The notes: generated by a model from the sequence alone, not told the origin. A DNA stretch of 64,000 nt from Amycolatopsis suaedae (GCF_004214935.1 NZ_SFCC01000005.1:1-64000); one strand, 5' to 3'. Numbered from the stretch's first letter, positions 1 through 9,698 are shown. A program made the numbers and translations.

Positions 1-66
1 TCGAGCCAGACCACCACCCCGCCAGGATCCCCACCACCGCAACAGCGGCACACCCACCCTGACACT

Positions 67-92
67 GACGCGAGTTCTACGCTCGAGACCAG
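67..92 (-). repeat. Dispersed repeat, module B copy
   Basis: Read on the minus strand, this short stretch matches the element at 58795-58820 with about one mismatch; the shared core is CTCGAGCGTNGAACTCGCGT. It lies in the 122 bases before the first gene, where I see no convincing coding region. The same module recurs near 19.8 and 29.0 kb, so I treat it as part of the dispersed repeat family of this genome. Confidence 0.6.
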
Positions 93-122
93 GCCTTGAC
101 GGCCCGGCGTGACCCGGGCGCG

Positions 123-980
123 TCAGCCGACCAGCGACAGGGCCTTGGGCACGCAGCCGATCTCCACCGGCAGCCTGCCCAGCGGCTCGCCGTCGGCGTA
201 GACCGGCCAGTCGGTGCCGTCCAGGCGCACCGCGCGGGCCCGCAGCGTGCGGACGGCGGGGTGATCGACGTGCCGCCCGGCCCGCAGGCTCGGCAGCATC
301 CGCAGCAGCTCCCGCCTGCCCGCCCTGCCCACCAGCGTGACGTCGAGCAGGCCGTCGGCGGGGTCGGCGGCCGGGCAGATCGGGACACCACCGCCGTAGA
401 ACGGCGTGTTGCCGACGGCGACCAGGGTCGCCTCCAGCTCCAGGTCGCCGTCGTCGGTCAGCACGGTCAGCGGCCGGGTCCGGAAAGACGCCAGTTCGGC
501 GAGGATCGCCAGGTCGTAGCGGCGCGGCCCGGACGGCCAGCTCATCCGGTTGGCCCGCTCGTTGACCAGCGCGTCGAACCCCGCGCACAAGACCGTGCCG
601 AACCAGGTGTCGCCGACCCGGCCCAGGTCGATCCGGCGGGCGGCACCACCGGCCAGAGCGGCGACCACGCCGTCGGCGGCCGCCAGCGGGTCATCCGGCA
701 CGCCGAGTGCCCTGGCCAGGTCATTGCCGGTACCGGCGGGGACCACGCCGAGCGCCACGTCGTGGGCGGCGCAGAACTGCACCGCCTGGTGGACCGCGCC
801 GTCACCGCCGAGCACGACCAGCAGGTCGAGCCCACGCGCGCGGGCGCCGGTCATCAGGGCGCGGGACTCCTCGACGGTGTTGGCCGCGACCAGCTCCAGG
901 TGGGTCACTCCCGCCCGCAGCCGCTCCGCGACCCGTCCGGCCACCCTGGCGGCCGCGCCGTGACCGGAGTCGGGGTGCAC
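123..980 (-). CDS. Diacylglycerol kinase family lipid kinase
   Basis: This is a soluble lipid kinase of the DagK catalytic family, expected to phosphorylate diacylglycerol or a related lipid at the inner face of the membrane. The nucleotide-binding motif GGDGAVHQ (the family norm is GGDGT) and the PAGTGNDLARALG loop are both visible, and the length of about 285 residues fits the family. The start is uncertain. GTG at 980 is the first standard start after the tatC stop, but it trims the first beta strand (AALAV). A CTG at 1001, overlapping the tatC stop, would restore that strand. The gene is the last visible member of the pafB-pafC-tatA-tatC run. Confidence 0.88.
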   Translation of the reverse strand: MHPDSGHGAAARVAGRVAERLRAGVTHLELVAANTVEESRALMTGARARGLDLLVVLGGDGAVHQAVQFCAAHDVALGVVPAGTGNDLARALGVPDDPLAAADGVVAALAGGAARRIDLGRVGDTWFGTVLCAGFDALVNERANRMSWPSGPRRYDLAILAELASFRTRPLTVLTDDGDLELEATLVAVGNTPFYGGGVPICPAADPADGLLDVTLVGRAGRRELLRMLPSLRAGRHVDHPAVRTLRARAVRLDGTDWPVYADGEPLGRLPVEIGCVPKALSLVG

Positions 981-997
981 GGCGAGCGCCGCGCGGG

Positions 998-1969
998 TCA
1001 GGTGACGTCCTCGGTGCCGGACTTGGCCGCTGGCTTGGCCGGCTTGGCTTCCTCGCCGTCGATCGTGGTGGGCGTGTACTCGAACGGTGCCGCCTCGTCG
1101 TCGGCGAGATCCTCGATGCCCTCGGCCTTGCGTTCCCGCGCCTTGCGCCGGTCGTGGATCCGGGCGACCTGGATGGCCAGCTCGCACAGCACGGTCAGCG
1201 CACCGGCCAGCGCCAGCATGGAGATCGGGTCGTTGCCGGGCGTGGCGAACGCGGCGAACACGAACAGGCCGAAGATGATGCCGCGGCGCCACTTCTTCAG
1301 CATCTCGTACTTGAGCACGCCGACCCGGTTCAGCATGACCACCAGCAGCGGCAGCTCGAAGCTGACACCGAAGATGATCAGCAAGGACAGGACGAACGAG
1401 ATGTAGCGGTCACCGGCCAGCGCGGTCGAGAACGAGTCACCGCCGAAGCCGATCAACAGACCCAGGGCACCGGGGATGAGGATGAACGCCAGGTAGGCAC
1501 CGGCCGCGAACAAGATGCTGGCGAAGCCGACGAAGATACGCGCGTACTTGCGCTCCTTCGAGTACAGCCCCGGCGCGATGAACGCCCAGAACTGGTACAA
1601 CCACACCGGCGCGACCAGCACCATGCCCGCGGCGATACCCACCTTCAACCGGATCATGAAGGCTTCGAACGGCTGAGTCTGGAGCAGCGTGCAGGCTCCA
1701 GCCTCCAGCGAGACCCGACCCTCGCTGCTGACCGGCAGTGCGCAGTAGGGCGCCAGGATGATCTGACCGAGCGACGGGATCGGCCCCAGCCGATGGGCGA
1801 ACCAGAAAAACCCGAAGATGCCACCCACGACGATCGCGAGAAGGGCATAGCCCAGCCGGCGCCGGAACTCGTAGATGTGCTCGATGAGCGTCATCGTGCC
1901 GTCGGGGTTGTGTCGCCGGCTGCGCTTGCGCCGCTTCCCGCGACGGGTCTCCGGTTTCGGGTCCGCCAC
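998..1969 (-). CDS. tatC: Sec-independent protein translocase TatC
   Basis: TatC is the integral membrane receptor of the twin-arginine pathway; it binds signal peptides and recruits TatA to export folded proteins. The 323-residue protein has a basic N-terminus, then the family's MTLIEHIYEFRRRLG start region, followed by six hydrophobic segments. A charged C-terminal tail of about 50 residues resembles other actinobacterial TatC proteins. It lies 33 bases after tatA on the same strand, so the two are very likely cotranscribed. No tatB-like gene is present in the window. Confidence 0.97.
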   Translation of the reverse strand: MADPKPETRRGKRRKRSRRHNPDGTMTLIEHIYEFRRRLGYALLAIVVGGIFGFFWFAHRLGPIPSLGQIILAPYCALPVSSEGRVSLEAGACTLLQTQPFEAFMIRLKVGIAAGMVLVAPVWLYQFWAFIAPGLYSKERKYARIFVGFASILFAAGAYLAFILIPGALGLLIGFGGDSFSTALAGDRYISFVLSLLIIFGVSFELPLLVVMLNRVGVLKYEMLKKWRRGIIFGLFVFAAFATPGNDPISMLALAGALTVLCELAIQVARIHDRRKARERKAEGIEDLADDEAAPFEYTPTTIDGEEAKPAKPAAKSGTEDVT

Positions 1970-2002
1970 TACAGGTCCGTTTCTGCTGTGCTCTGCCGCT
2001 GA

Positions 2003-2368
2003 TCAGCCCGCGTTGGCGTTCTTCTGCGCCTGCTCGGCCGGGGTGGCGGCCTGCTGCTTCTTCAGCTCGTCCAGCTGCCGCTGCAGGTCCTCGACCTGCT
2101 TGCTGGTGGCCTGGTCACTCGGCGCGGGGGCAGGCGCCGGCGCCGGGGTGGCGGGAATCTGCTTGGCCTCGGCCTGCACCGTCGGCGCGGTGGGCTCGGC
2201 GGGCGGCTGCTCGCCCTCCTCCTTGTTGCGCATGTCCTTGGTCTCGGCCTTGAAGATCTTCATGGACTTGCCGATCGACCGGGCCGCGTCGGGAAGCCGC
2301 TTGGCGCCGAACAGGATCACGACGACCAGGACCAGGATGATCAAGTGCCACGGCTGCAGTGCACCCAT
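2003..2368 (-). CDS. tatA: Twin-arginine translocase subunit TatA
   Basis: TatA polymerises to form the protein-conducting element of the Tat pathway. The N-terminal membrane helix (about residues 6-20) is followed by the conserved FGAKRLPDAARSIGKSMKIF hinge and amphipathic helix. The C-terminal half is rich in Pro, Ala, Glu and Gln with a predicted short coiled coil. Its 121 residues are longer than a minimal TatA (about 80-90) but usual for actinomycetes. It sits between a small membrane protein and tatC. A TatB identity is less likely because of the FG hinge and the tatC coupling. Confidence 0.95.
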   Translation of the reverse strand: MGALQPWHLIILVLVVVILFGAKRLPDAARSIGKSMKIFKAETKDMRNKEEGEQPPAEPTAPTVQAEAKQIPATPAPAPAPAPSDQATSKQVEDLQRQLDELKKQQAATPAEQAQKNANAG

Positions 2369-2401
2369 ATCTGTGGCCTCCTCACTCGTTCGGGTTCGAT
2401 A

Positions 2402-2620
2402 TTACTTCGCCGGCGCACCGCGCGAAGGCCACCGCTGCGTCACGGCGACGCGCACGGCGGCGTAGCGGGCACGCAGCAACCCTGCCCGGTCACTGGCATC
2501 CGTAGCCACCATGCTGCTGGTACGGCGAAGTGCACGCAAGCCTCGAACCAGACGAATCAGCAGGACGACGAGCAGGACGAGCCCGGCGACGGCGAGCGCA
2601 ATGCTCGGCAGGTACGACAC
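2402..2620 (-). CDS. Small single-pass membrane protein
   Basis: This 72-residue protein has one hydrophobic helix at about residues 5-25 followed by an Arg-rich cytoplasmic tail. It lies 9 bases downstream of pafC and 33 upstream of tatA, so it is probably part of that transcript. I do not recognise a family with a known function. A small membrane protein in this position is plausible because the spacing on both sides is tight and no other reading frame competes. Confidence 0.7.
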   Translation of the reverse strand: MSYLPSIALAVAGLVLLVVLLIRLVRGLRALRRTSSMVATDASDRAGLLRARYAAVRVAVTQRWPSRGAPAK

Positions 2621-2629
2621 GCGGTCAGC

Positions 2630-3610
2630 TTACTGTTCCGAGGTGGCCGCCAGGTGACGTGCCCGCTCCAGCGCGTCGGCCGCCTTGCGACGAACGGCCG
2701 ACGCCAGCTCCGCCGGACGCTCCACGGTCGCCGACCCGCCCAGGCCCAGCACCAGGCGGGTCATCCAGGACTCGTCGCCGTACCGCATGCGTACCCGCAA
2801 CCGGCCGCCGGGCAGTTCGGCCAGCTCCTCGCACGGGTAGTACTCGGCAGCCCACCGGACGTCGGGGTCCAGGACCAGCTCGGCCACCTGCTGTTCCGGC
2901 CGCTCCCGGAACGCGCCCTCGCTGATGTCGGCAGGCTCGGCGTTCGACGGCACGGACGCCGGCTCGTCGAGCACGGTCAGCTCGTCGATGCGGTCCAGCC
3001 GGAACAGCCGGACGCCCTCGGCACGGCGGCACCAAGCCTCCAGGTAGCTGAACGCCTGGATGATGACCAGCCGCATCGGGTCGACCGTACGCTCGGTGAC
3101 CTGGTCCTTTGACGCGGTGTAGTAACGCATGTGCACGGCGCGACCATCCCGCAGTGCCTGCTGGAGCGTGCCGCGGGTGCGGGCCGTGGTCTCGGCCTCG
3201 CGCACGTTCAGCCCGACGACGACGCCGGACGGGCGGGCCTCCCCCGCCGCCGCCTCGATCTTGGCGATGGCCCTGCGTACGGCGTCGGTGTCGACGACGC
3301 CCGGCGTCTCGGCCAGCGCCCGCAGCGCCACCAGCAGGGCGGTCGCCTCGCCGCCGGTGAGCCGCAACGGCCTGCGCATCCCGGCGTCGTAGGTGACGGT
3401 GACGCTCTCGTCCTCGAAGGACAGGTCGATGAGGTCACCCGGGCCGTAGCCGGGCAGGCCGCACATCCAGAGCAGCTCGAGATCCTTGCGCAGCTGTTTC
3501 GGGGTGACCTCGAAGTCCCGTGCCGCCTCCTCGATGCCGATGCCCGGCCTGGCCAGCAGGTACGGCACCAGTGCGAGCAGGCGGGGCATGCGCTGGGACG
3601 CACTGTTCAC
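2630..3610 (-). CDS. pafC: WYL-domain transcriptional regulator PafC
   Basis: PafC pairs with PafB in a heteromeric activator of the mycobacterial LexA-independent DNA damage response, which includes recA. The 326-residue protein has an N-terminal winged helix-turn-helix (PRLLALVPYLLARPGIGIEE onward), a central WYL domain and a C-terminal extension. The GTG start at 3610 overlaps the pafB stop as GTGA, implying translational coupling and about equal amounts of both subunits. The WYL pocket is thought to sense single-stranded nucleic acid. Confidence 0.93.
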   Translation of the reverse strand: MNSASQRMPRLLALVPYLLARPGIGIEEAARDFEVTPKQLRKDLELLWMCGLPGYGPGDLIDLSFEDESVTVTYDAGMRRPLRLTGGEATALLVALRALAETPGVVDTDAVRRAIAKIEAAAGEARPSGVVVGLNVREAETTARTRGTLQQALRDGRAVHMRYYTASKDQVTERTVDPMRLVIIQAFSYLEAWCRRAEGVRLFRLDRIDELTVLDEPASVPSNAEPADISEGAFRERPEQQVAELVLDPDVRWAAEYYPCEELAELPGGRLRVRMRYGDESWMTRLVLGLGGSATVERPAELASAVRRKAADALERARHLAATSEQ

Positions 3611-4590
3611 GCCGTCACCCCAGCACCGTGCACGATCAGCTCCAGCCGGTGCCGCACCGCCTTGGCCAGCACGTCCGGCTCCAGGACGAGCACGTCGGGC
3701 GCGTGGCCGGCGATCCAGTCGGCCGCGCCCTCCGGGAACCGCAGGTCGATCTCCATCACGTCGCCGGCGACACCGGCCACCGTACGGGCGCCGACGTGCC
3801 TGGCCTGGCGCCGCACACCGTGGGCGCGGTCCTTGGCCACCCACACCTTCGCCGTCGATGCCGGCCCGGTCTCGCGGTCGCCGGTGCCCGCGACGAGCTC
3901 CAGCAGGTTCACGTTGTCCGGCCTGCGTACCTCACCCGCCCGGCCGGCCGAGCGGACGTCGCCGATGATGCGGGACAGCCGGAAGCACCGCGGCGCCGCC
4001 CGGTCCCGGTCGTGGCCGACCAGGTACCAGCGGGCCCGCCAGGACACCACACCCCACGGCTCGACAGTGCGGGTCATCCGCTCCGGCGACCCGCTGCGGC
4101 GGTATTCGAACCGCACCACCCGCCGGTCCTGCACGGCCGCCAGCAGCGGCGAGAACGCGGGCTCGGTACGGACCCGCGGCTCCACGACGGGCTGCGCGCT
4201 CTGGTCGACCTCGACGCCCGCCGCCCGCAGCTTCACCAGCGCACCCCTGGCCTGCCCGGTCAGTTCGGGCGAGTCCCACAGGCGGACGGCCAGCCCGACC
4301 GCGGCCGCCTCGTCCGGGGCCAGTTCGATCTCGCCCAGCTCGTAGTCGCGGCGGGCGATCCGGTAGCCCTCGATCGAGTCGAAGGACGAGTTGCGACCCG
4401 TCTCCAGCGGGATGCCCAGCTCCCGCAGCTCGGTCTTGTCCCGCTCGAACATACGGAAGAACGCCTCGTCGCTGGTGGCGTCGGCGTACCCCGGCACGAT
4501 CCCGCGAATCCGTTCCGCGGGCAGGTACTGCCGCGTGGACAGGAGGGCCAGCACGAGGTTGACCAGCCGTTCGGCGCGGGCAGTGGACAC
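3607..4590 (-). CDS. pafB: WYL-domain transcriptional regulator PafB
   Basis: PafB is the partner of PafC in the DNA damage response activator. The N-terminus (RAERLVNLVLALLSTRQYLP) is the winged-helix domain typical of PafB, followed by the WYL domain around residues 150-230 (WGVVSWRARWYLVGHDRDR) and a C-terminal WCX region. At 327 residues it has the normal length. In mycobacteria pafB directly follows pafA; here a secreted BNR-repeat protein lies between them. Confidence 0.94.
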   Translation of the reverse strand: MSTARAERLVNLVLALLSTRQYLPAERIRGIVPGYADATSDEAFFRMFERDKTELRELGIPLETGRNSSFDSIEGYRIARRDYELGEIELAPDEAAAVGLAVRLWDSPELTGQARGALVKLRAAGVEVDQSAQPVVEPRVRTEPAFSPLLAAVQDRRVVRFEYRRSGSPERMTRTVEPWGVVSWRARWYLVGHDRDRAAPRCFRLSRIIGDVRSAGRAGEVRRPDNVNLLELVAGTGDRETGPASTAKVWVAKDRAHGVRRQARHVGARTVAGVAGDVMEIDLRFPEGAADWIAGHAPDVLVLEPDVLAKAVRHRLELIVHGAGVTA

Positions 4591-4620
4591 CCGCCCAGCC
4601 TAGCTGAGGGGCATCGGAGT

Positions 4621-5652
4621 TCAGCGCACCAACGTCGCCGCGCGCCCACCCGCGCCCGACGCCCAGCACGCCCCGCGGGCGGTGCAGTCGACGGTGTCGA
4701 AGCTGCCGGTGTCGAACGAGCGCCAGGTCCGGCCGCCGTCGCGGCTCAGGTCGCTGCCCGTCGGGCCGACGGCGATCGCCGTGCCACCCAGCCAGGACAG
4801 GCCGGACCGGTAGCCACGCGGTGCCTGCGCGGGCTGCCGCCAGCTGCGGCCACCGTCGCCGGACACGGCCAGTGCGGGCACCACCTCGGCAGGCCGGGCG
4901 TAGTCGCCGCCGATGGCCAGGCCGTGCCCGCGGTCGCGGAACGCCACGGCGAACACGCCGGCGGACTGGCTGCTCAGCAGCGGGGTGTCGACCGCGGTCC
5001 AGGTGCGGCCGGCGTCGCCGGAACGCAGCACCCGGGCCCGTTCGCCGCCCCCGGTGGCGATCCACGCGGCGTCGCGCCCCTCGGTCGCCACGCACTGGCC
5101 GCTCGCGGCGAACCCGGCCTCACCGGGCAGGGCGGGCGGCATGCCCTCCGGCGGGACGACCTGCCAGCTGCGGCCGCCGTCGCCCGTGGTGAGCACCCGG
5201 AACCGGCCGTCCACCGGGTCGCTCATGGCCAGGCCGCGCCGGTCGTCGAAGAACGCCATGCAGTCGTAGAACGCGGCAGGCTCGGCGTTGCGGAACACCA
5301 GGTCCCAGGAGGCGCCGCCGTCGCGGGTGCGGTAGATGCGCGACGCGTCACCGGGACCGATGGACAGCACCACGGCGCTGTGCGCGTCGAAGGCCTGCAC
5401 GTCGCGGAAGTCCAGCGTCGCCGTATCCGGCGGGCCGACCCGCTGCCAGCTACGGCCCGCGTCGACCGTCCGCAGCACGGTGCCGCCGCTGCCGCCTGCC
5501 CACGCGACCGTCCCGCTGACCGCGGACAGCCCGCGCAGCTGCGCGGTCACGCCGGTCGGGGTCAACCGCCAGGACGGTCCCCGGTCCGCGGCGGCCGGAG
5601 CCGCGGTGGCGACCAGCAACGCGGCCGCGACCAGCGCGGTCAGCCGGCGCAT
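4621..5652 (-). CDS. Secreted BNR/Ycf48-like beta-propeller protein
   Basis: The start ATG at 5652 shares its A with the pafA stop (TGATG). Residues 1-26 form a Sec signal peptide ([20 protein letters not shown] with Ala-rich cleavage region). The 343-residue body has repeated Asp-box-like motifs such as SGDGGRSW, DAGRTW and RDGGRTW at about 45-60 residue intervals, which predicts a six- or seven-bladed propeller like Ycf48/BNR proteins. Two cysteines near the C-terminus could form a disulfide. The substrate is unknown. The coupling to pafA is odd, because the protein is exported and Pup ligation is cytoplasmic. Confidence 0.85.
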   Translation of the reverse strand: MRRLTALVAAALLVATAAPAAADRGPSWRLTPTGVTAQLRGLSAVSGTVAWAGGSGGTVLRTVDAGRSWQRVGPPDTATLDFRDVQAFDAHSAVVLSIGPGDASRIYRTRDGGASWDLVFRNAEPAAFYDCMAFFDDRRGLAMSDPVDGRFRVLTTGDGGRSWQVVPPEGMPPALPGEAGFAASGQCVATEGRDAAWIATGGGERARVLRSGDAGRTWTAVDTPLLSSQSAGVFAVAFRDRGHGLAIGGDYARPAEVVPALAVSGDGGRSWRQPAQAPRGYRSGLSWLGGTAIAVGPTGSDLSRDGGRTWRSFDTGSFDTVDCTARGACWASGAGGRAATLVR

Positions 5653-7010
5653 CACAACGAGCTGATCAGGCGCTCGACCCGCTCGTCCACCGAGCGGAAC
5701 GGGTCCTTGCACAGCACGGTGCGCTGCGCCTGGTCGTTCAGCTTCAGGTGCACCCAGTCGACGGTGAAGTCGCGCTGCGCGGCCTGCGCGGCGGCGATGA
5801 AGTCACCACGCAGCTTGGCGCGGGTGGTCTGCGGCGGGGTGTCCTTGGCCAGCTCGATCTCGCCGTCGTCGGTCACCCTGCGCACCAGGCCCTTGCGCTG
5901 CAGCAGGTCGAAGATGCCCCGGCCGCGGCGGATGTCGTGGTAGGCCAGGTCGAGCTGCGCGATCCGCGGGCTGGACAGGTCCAGGTCGTGCTTGGACCGG
6001 TAGCGCTCGACCAGCCGGTGCTTGATCGCCCAGTCGATCTCGGTGTCGATCTTGCTGAAGTCCTGCTCCTCGACGGCGTCCAGGGCGCGGCCCCACAGCT
6101 CGATGACCCGCTCCGCGGTCGGCCCCGAACCGTTGGTGCGCACGTGCTCCACGGCGCGGGAGTAGTACTCGCGCTGGATCTCCAGCGCCGAGGCCTCCCG
6201 GCCGCCGGCCAGCCGGACCTGCCTGCGGCCGGTGAGGTCGTGGCTGATCTCCCGGATCGCGCGGATCGGGTTGTCCAGGGTGAAGTCCCGGAACTGGACA
6301 CCCTGCTCGATCATCTCCAGCACCAGGTTCGCCGACCCGACCTTCAGCAGCGTCGTCGGCTCGGCCATGTTCGAGTCGCCGACGATCACGTGCAGCCTGC
6401 GATAGCGCTCGGCGTCGGCGTGCGGCTCGTCGCGGGTGTTGATGATCGGCCGCGAGCGGGTTGTGGCGCTGGACACACCCTCCCAGATGTGTTCCGCACG
6501 CTGGGACAGGCAGTACACGGCACCGCGGGGCGTCTGCAGCACCTTGCCCGCGCCGCACACCAGCTGCCGGGTCACCAGGAACGGCAGCAGCACGTCGGCG
6601 ATCCGGGAGAACTCCCCTGCCCTGGTCACCAGGTAGTTCTCATGGCAGCCGTAGGAGTTGCCCGCCGAGTCGGTGTTGTTCTTGAACAGGAAGATGTCGC
6701 CGCCGATGCCCTCGTCGCCGAGCCGCCGCTCCGCGTCGACCAGCAGATCCTCCAGGATCCGCTCCCCCGCCTTGTCGTGGGTGACCAGCTGGGTCAGGTC
6801 GTCACACTCGGCCGTCGCGTACTCGGGGTGCGAGCCCACGTCGAGGTACAGGCGGGAGCCGTTGGACAGGAAGACGTTGGACGACCTGCCCCAGGACACC
6901 ACGCGCCGGAACAGGTACCTGGCCACCTCGTCCGGCGACAACCTGCGCTGCCCGTGGAAGGTGCAGGTGACGCCGAACTCCGTCTCGATGCCAAAGATCC
7001 GCCGCTGCAT
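5652..7010 (-). CDS. pafA: Pup--protein ligase PafA
   Basis: PafA activates the C-terminal glutamate of Pup with ATP and joins it to lysines of target proteins, marking them for the proteasome. The 452-residue protein has the carboxylate-amine ligase fold related to glutamine synthetase. Its N-terminus [14 protein letters not shown] carries the Mg-binding glutamates, and the catalytic-base segment [14 protein letters not shown] places Asp57 exactly as in mycobacterial PafA. Start ATG 7010 gives the standard N-terminus. It heads the pafA-BNR-pafB-pafC-tatA-tatC transcript. Confidence 0.97.
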   Translation of the reverse strand: MQRRIFGIETEFGVTCTFHGQRRLSPDEVARYLFRRVVSWGRSSNVFLSNGSRLYLDVGSHPEYATAECDDLTQLVTHDKAGERILEDLLVDAERRLGDEGIGGDIFLFKNNTDSAGNSYGCHENYLVTRAGEFSRIADVLLPFLVTRQLVCGAGKVLQTPRGAVYCLSQRAEHIWEGVSSATTRSRPIINTRDEPHADAERYRRLHVIVGDSNMAEPTTLLKVGSANLVLEMIEQGVQFRDFTLDNPIRAIREISHDLTGRRQVRLAGGREASALEIQREYYSRAVEHVRTNGSGPTAERVIELWGRALDAVEEQDFSKIDTEIDWAIKHRLVERYRSKHDLDLSSPRIAQLDLAYHDIRRGRGIFDLLQRKGLVRRVTDDGEIELAKDTPPQTTRAKLRGDFIAAAQAAQRDFTVDWVHLKLNDQAQRTVLCKDPFRSVDERVERLISSL

Positions 7011-7024
7011 GTCACAAGAGTAGG

Positions 7025-7079
7025 CGTAACCGGCCCAGAGACGGTGCGCCGTTCGGGCGTCGGCGTTGCGTCGGTTACG
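7025..7079. promoter_or_regulatory. Inverted repeat in the pafA divergent promoter region
   Basis: The 78-base gap between pafA (leftward) and the PAP2/lipid kinase gene (rightward) contains the 8-base arms CGTAACCG at 7025-7032 and CGGTTACG at 7072-7079. The arms are about 47 centre-to-centre bases apart, which suits a looping or dimeric regulator, but chance cannot be excluded. I see no clear -35/-10 pair. Confidence 0.3.
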
Positions 7080-7088
7080 TTGCACCTT

Positions 7089-8570
7089 GTGTTCAGGCAC
7101 ATCAAGCGCCCCCTCCGGCAGGTCGGCGCGACCGACCGGGAGCTGGTGCGGCGCAGCGCGCAACTGCCCCCCACCGTGGCCGACAACGTCCTCATGGTCC
7201 TGACCCGCTCGGCCAACCACGGCAAGCTGTGGTGGCTGGTCGCGGCGGCGCTGACCACCAAGAAGGGCGCCACCCGGCGGGGCGCGATGCGGGGTGTCGC
7301 CGCCATCGCCGGAGCCAGCGCCACGGCCAACCTCATCGGCAAGCCGCTGTTCCCCCGCCGCAGGCCCGCGGCCGAGGAGGTACCCGAGCACCGCAGGCTG
7401 GAGCGCAGGCCCACCTCGTCGTCGTTCCCGTCCGGGCACGCCGCGTCGGCGGCCGCGTTCGCCACCGCCGTGACCATGGAGTCGCCCCGGGCCGGCCTGT
7501 TCGTCATCCCGGTGGCGGCCGCGGTGGCCTACTCCAGGGTGCACACCGGGGTCCACTGGCCCAGCGACGTCGGCACCGGGGCGCTGATCGGCATCGGGTC
7601 GGCGCTGGCGACCCGGCACTGGTGGCCGCTGCACCCCGACGTCCCCGCCGACACCGAGCACCGCGCCGAGGCACCGTTCATGCGCGACGGCGAGGACATG
7701 CTGGCGCTGGTCAACCCCGGTTCGGGGACCGTGACCTTCGACCCGACCGAGGAGGTCCGCTACGCCTGGCCGAAGGCCACGCTGGTCTACCCCGACCCCG
7801 GCAAGGACATCCGCAGGCAACTGGCCGAGGAGATCGAGCGGCGCGGCACCGTGCGGGCGCTGGGCGTGGCAGGCGGTGACGGCACCGTCGCGGCGGTCGC
7901 CTCGGTCGCGGCCGACTACGACCTCCCGCTGGCGCTCATCCCGGCGGGCACGCTCAACCACTTCGCCCGCGACGTCGGCGTGAAGTCCATGCCCGACGCC
8001 GACGCCGCCACCGAGGCGGGTGCGGCCGTCGGCATCGACCTCGGCGAGGTGAGCATCACCGGCAGCGGCGGCACCGAGCGGCGGTGGTTCGTCAACACCG
8101 CCAGCATCGGCGGTTACCCGGAGATGGTCCGCATCCGCGAGAAACTGCAGGACAAGCTGCCGAAGTGGCCCGCGGCGGTCATCGCCCTGGTCCGCAGCCT
8201 GCGCAGGGCCAAGCCGATCGACGTCGTGCTCAACGGCAAGAAGACGTCCATCTGGTGGCTGTTCGTGGGCAACAGCCCGTACCTGCCCAAGGGGTTCGTC
8301 CCGTCCCGCCGGCCCGCGCTGGACACCGGCCTGCTGGACATCCGGTACCTGCGCGCGGACGTGCCGTACTCGCGGCTGCGGTTCATCCTGGCGACCATCA
8401 CCAACACGCTGGGCACCAGCCACGTCTACCGCGAGTACGACCTGCCGACGCTGACCATCCGGCTGCTCAGCGGCAACCGCCGGATCGCCACCGACGGCGA
8501 GGTCGGCCCGCTGGGCAATGAGTTCTTCTTCCGCTCCCGCCCCAGCGCGCTGACCATCTACCGCCTCTGA
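7089..8570 (+). CDS. Fused PAP2 phosphatase / diacylglycerol kinase
   Basis: The N-terminal part (about residues 45-180) is a PAP2 lipid phosphatase with all three signature motifs: K85-x6-RP, PSGHAAS at 114-120 and [12 protein letters not shown] at 149-160. The C-terminal part (about 200-493) is a DagK-type lipid kinase with [14 protein letters not shown] and [13 protein letters not shown]. Such fusions can both remove and add phosphate on a lipid carrier. GTG at 7089 was chosen because homology-like sequence begins right there; TTG at 7080 is an alternative. It diverges from pafA and converges on prcA. Confidence 0.88.
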   Translation: MFRHIKRPLRQVGATDRELVRRSAQLPPTVADNVLMVLTRSANHGKLWWLVAAALTTKKGATRRGAMRGVAAIAGASATANLIGKPLFPRRRPAAEEVPEHRRLERRPTSSSFPSGHAASAAAFATAVTMESPRAGLFVIPVAAAVAYSRVHTGVHWPSDVGTGALIGIGSALATRHWWPLHPDVPADTEHRAEAPFMRDGEDMLALVNPGSGTVTFDPTEEVRYAWPKATLVYPDPGKDIRRQLAEEIERRGTVRALGVAGGDGTVAAVASVAADYDLPLALIPAGTLNHFARDVGVKSMPDADAATEAGAAVGIDLGEVSITGSGGTERRWFVNTASIGGYPEMVRIREKLQDKLPKWPAAVIALVRSLRRAKPIDVVLNGKKTSIWWLFVGNSPYLPKGFVPSRRPALDTGLLDIRYLRADVPYSRLRFILATITNTLGTSHVYREYDLPTLTIRLLSGNRRIATDGEVGPLGNEFFFRSRPSALTIYRL

Positions 8571-8894
8571 ATGCCGTGAAGGCCACCTTCACCACCTCTC
8601 ACGTCAGGGGCCCGGCAAAGTCCGGTGACCGCGGCCGCGGCGCTGCTGCGAAGGGCACCTTGGTTGCGAGATTCGCCAGGATGGTGCCGTTGGCTGCGAG
8701 CATGCGCATCCCGGCCCGGGTCTCGCCGCCTCGGCGAGCACAGCGTGCACAACAGGCACAACGGGCTCAGCAATCCCACCGGCCACCACGAACGAGACCC
8801 TCGCGCGTCGGGCACAACCACGTGAAGGCCACCTCCACCACGTCTCACGTAATAAAGGTGGCCTTCACGAGCTTCGCGGCCCCGGCCGACCCGG
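8571..8894. repeat. Intergenic repeat mosaic between convergent genes
   Basis: This 324-base gap has no credible gene. Bases 8576-8625 are a copy of module A (GTGAAGGCCACCTTCAC followed by a CGGCAAAGTCCGG tail), also found at 19727, 28890 and, as the tail only, 58750. A central part (about 8640-8800) contains short self-complementary pieces but no clear copy elsewhere in the window. Bases 8822-8868 form a strong hairpin, listed separately. Confidence 0.75.
8822..8868. terminator. Hairpin between convergent lipid kinase and prcA
   Basis: Perfect 13-base arms GTGAAGGCCACCT (8822-8834) and AGGTGGCCTTCAC (8856-8868) flank a 21-base loop. It lies 26 bases past the prcA stop and 250 past the lipid kinase stop, so it could terminate both transcripts. 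Its arms are module A of the dispersed repeat. Confidence 0.6.
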
Positions 8895-9698
8895 TCAGTC
8901 CTTTGCGGACTCGCCGGAGTCCTTGCCGTTCCCGGCCTTCTTCGCGTCGTCGGCCTTGTCTCCGTCGTCGGCCTTGTCTCCGTCCTTGCCGCCCTTGTCC
9001 GGCTTGGGCAGCAGCGCCTCCAGCGCGGCACCGTTGATCCGGCGGAACGCACGCCGCGGCCGCGACCGCTCCAGTACCGCGACCTCCAGCTTGCTCACCT
9101 CGGCCTTGCCGCCACCGTTGTTGCCGCTGGAGCTGGCCTGCAGGGCCTCCACCGCGACGCCCACCGCCGCGGCGAGTTCCATGCCGTCGGCGAAGGTGTC
9201 CTTCAGCTTGGCGTTGATCGGCTCGGTCTGCCCGCCCATGGCCACGTACTGCGGCTCGTCGACGATCGAGCCGTCGTAGGTCAGCCGGTACAGCTGGTCG
9301 GTCTCCGGGCCGGCACCCACCTCGGCGACGCAGATCTCCACCTCGTACGGCTTGAGCTGCTCGCTGAAGATGGTCGCCAGGGTCTGGGCGTAGACGTTGG
9401 CCAGCGCGCGGGAGTTCACGTCCCGGCGGTCGTACTGGTAGCCCTGCAGGTCGACGTACTTGATGCCACCGCGCCGCAGGCTCTCGAACTCGCTGTAGCG
9501 GCCGACCGCGGCGAAACCGATCCGGTCGTAGATCTCCGACACCTTGTGCAGCGTCGTGGACGGGTTCTCGGCGACGAACAGCACGCCACCGGCGTACTTG
9601 AGCACGACGACACTCCGGCCCCTGGCGATGCCCTTGCGCGCGAGCTCGGAACGCTCGCGCATCAACTGCTCTGGTGAGGCGTACAGCGGCATCGTCAC
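8895..9698 (-). CDS. prcA: Proteasome subunit alpha
   Basis: PrcA forms the outer heptameric rings of the 20S core particle and gates entry of pupylated substrates. The 267-residue protein starts [20 protein letters not shown], the typical gate-forming N-terminus, and has the NTN-hydrolase fold without a catalytic threonine. The last 40 residues are a charged, repetitive Asp/Lys/Gly tail that is variable in the family. GTG at 9698 gives this start; ATG at 9692 is an alternative. prcB lies 39 bases upstream on the same strand. Confidence 0.96.
   Translation of the reverse strand: MTMPLYASPEQLMRERSELARKGIARGRSVVVLKYAGGVLFVAENPSTTLHKVSEIYDRIGFAAVGRYSEFESLRRGGIKYVDLQGYQYDRRDVNSRALANVYAQTLATIFSEQLKPYEVEICVAEVGAGPETDQLYRLTYDGSIVDEPQYVAMGGQTEPINAKLKDTFADGMELAAAVGVAVEALQASSSGNNGGGKAEVSKLEVAVLERSRPRRAFRRINGAALEALLPKPDKGGKDGDKADDGDKADDAKKAGNGKDSGESAKD

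Noticed and set aside
1..122. Partial gene at the left edge
   Set aside because: Short frames exist on the minus strand, but none has a start with a ribosome site or a family pattern; only a repeat module is supported.
3520..5943. 807-codon plus-strand frame opposite pafB and the BNR gene
   Set aside because: It is Arg/Pro/His-rich with no recognisable domain; pafB and the BNR gene are clearly real.
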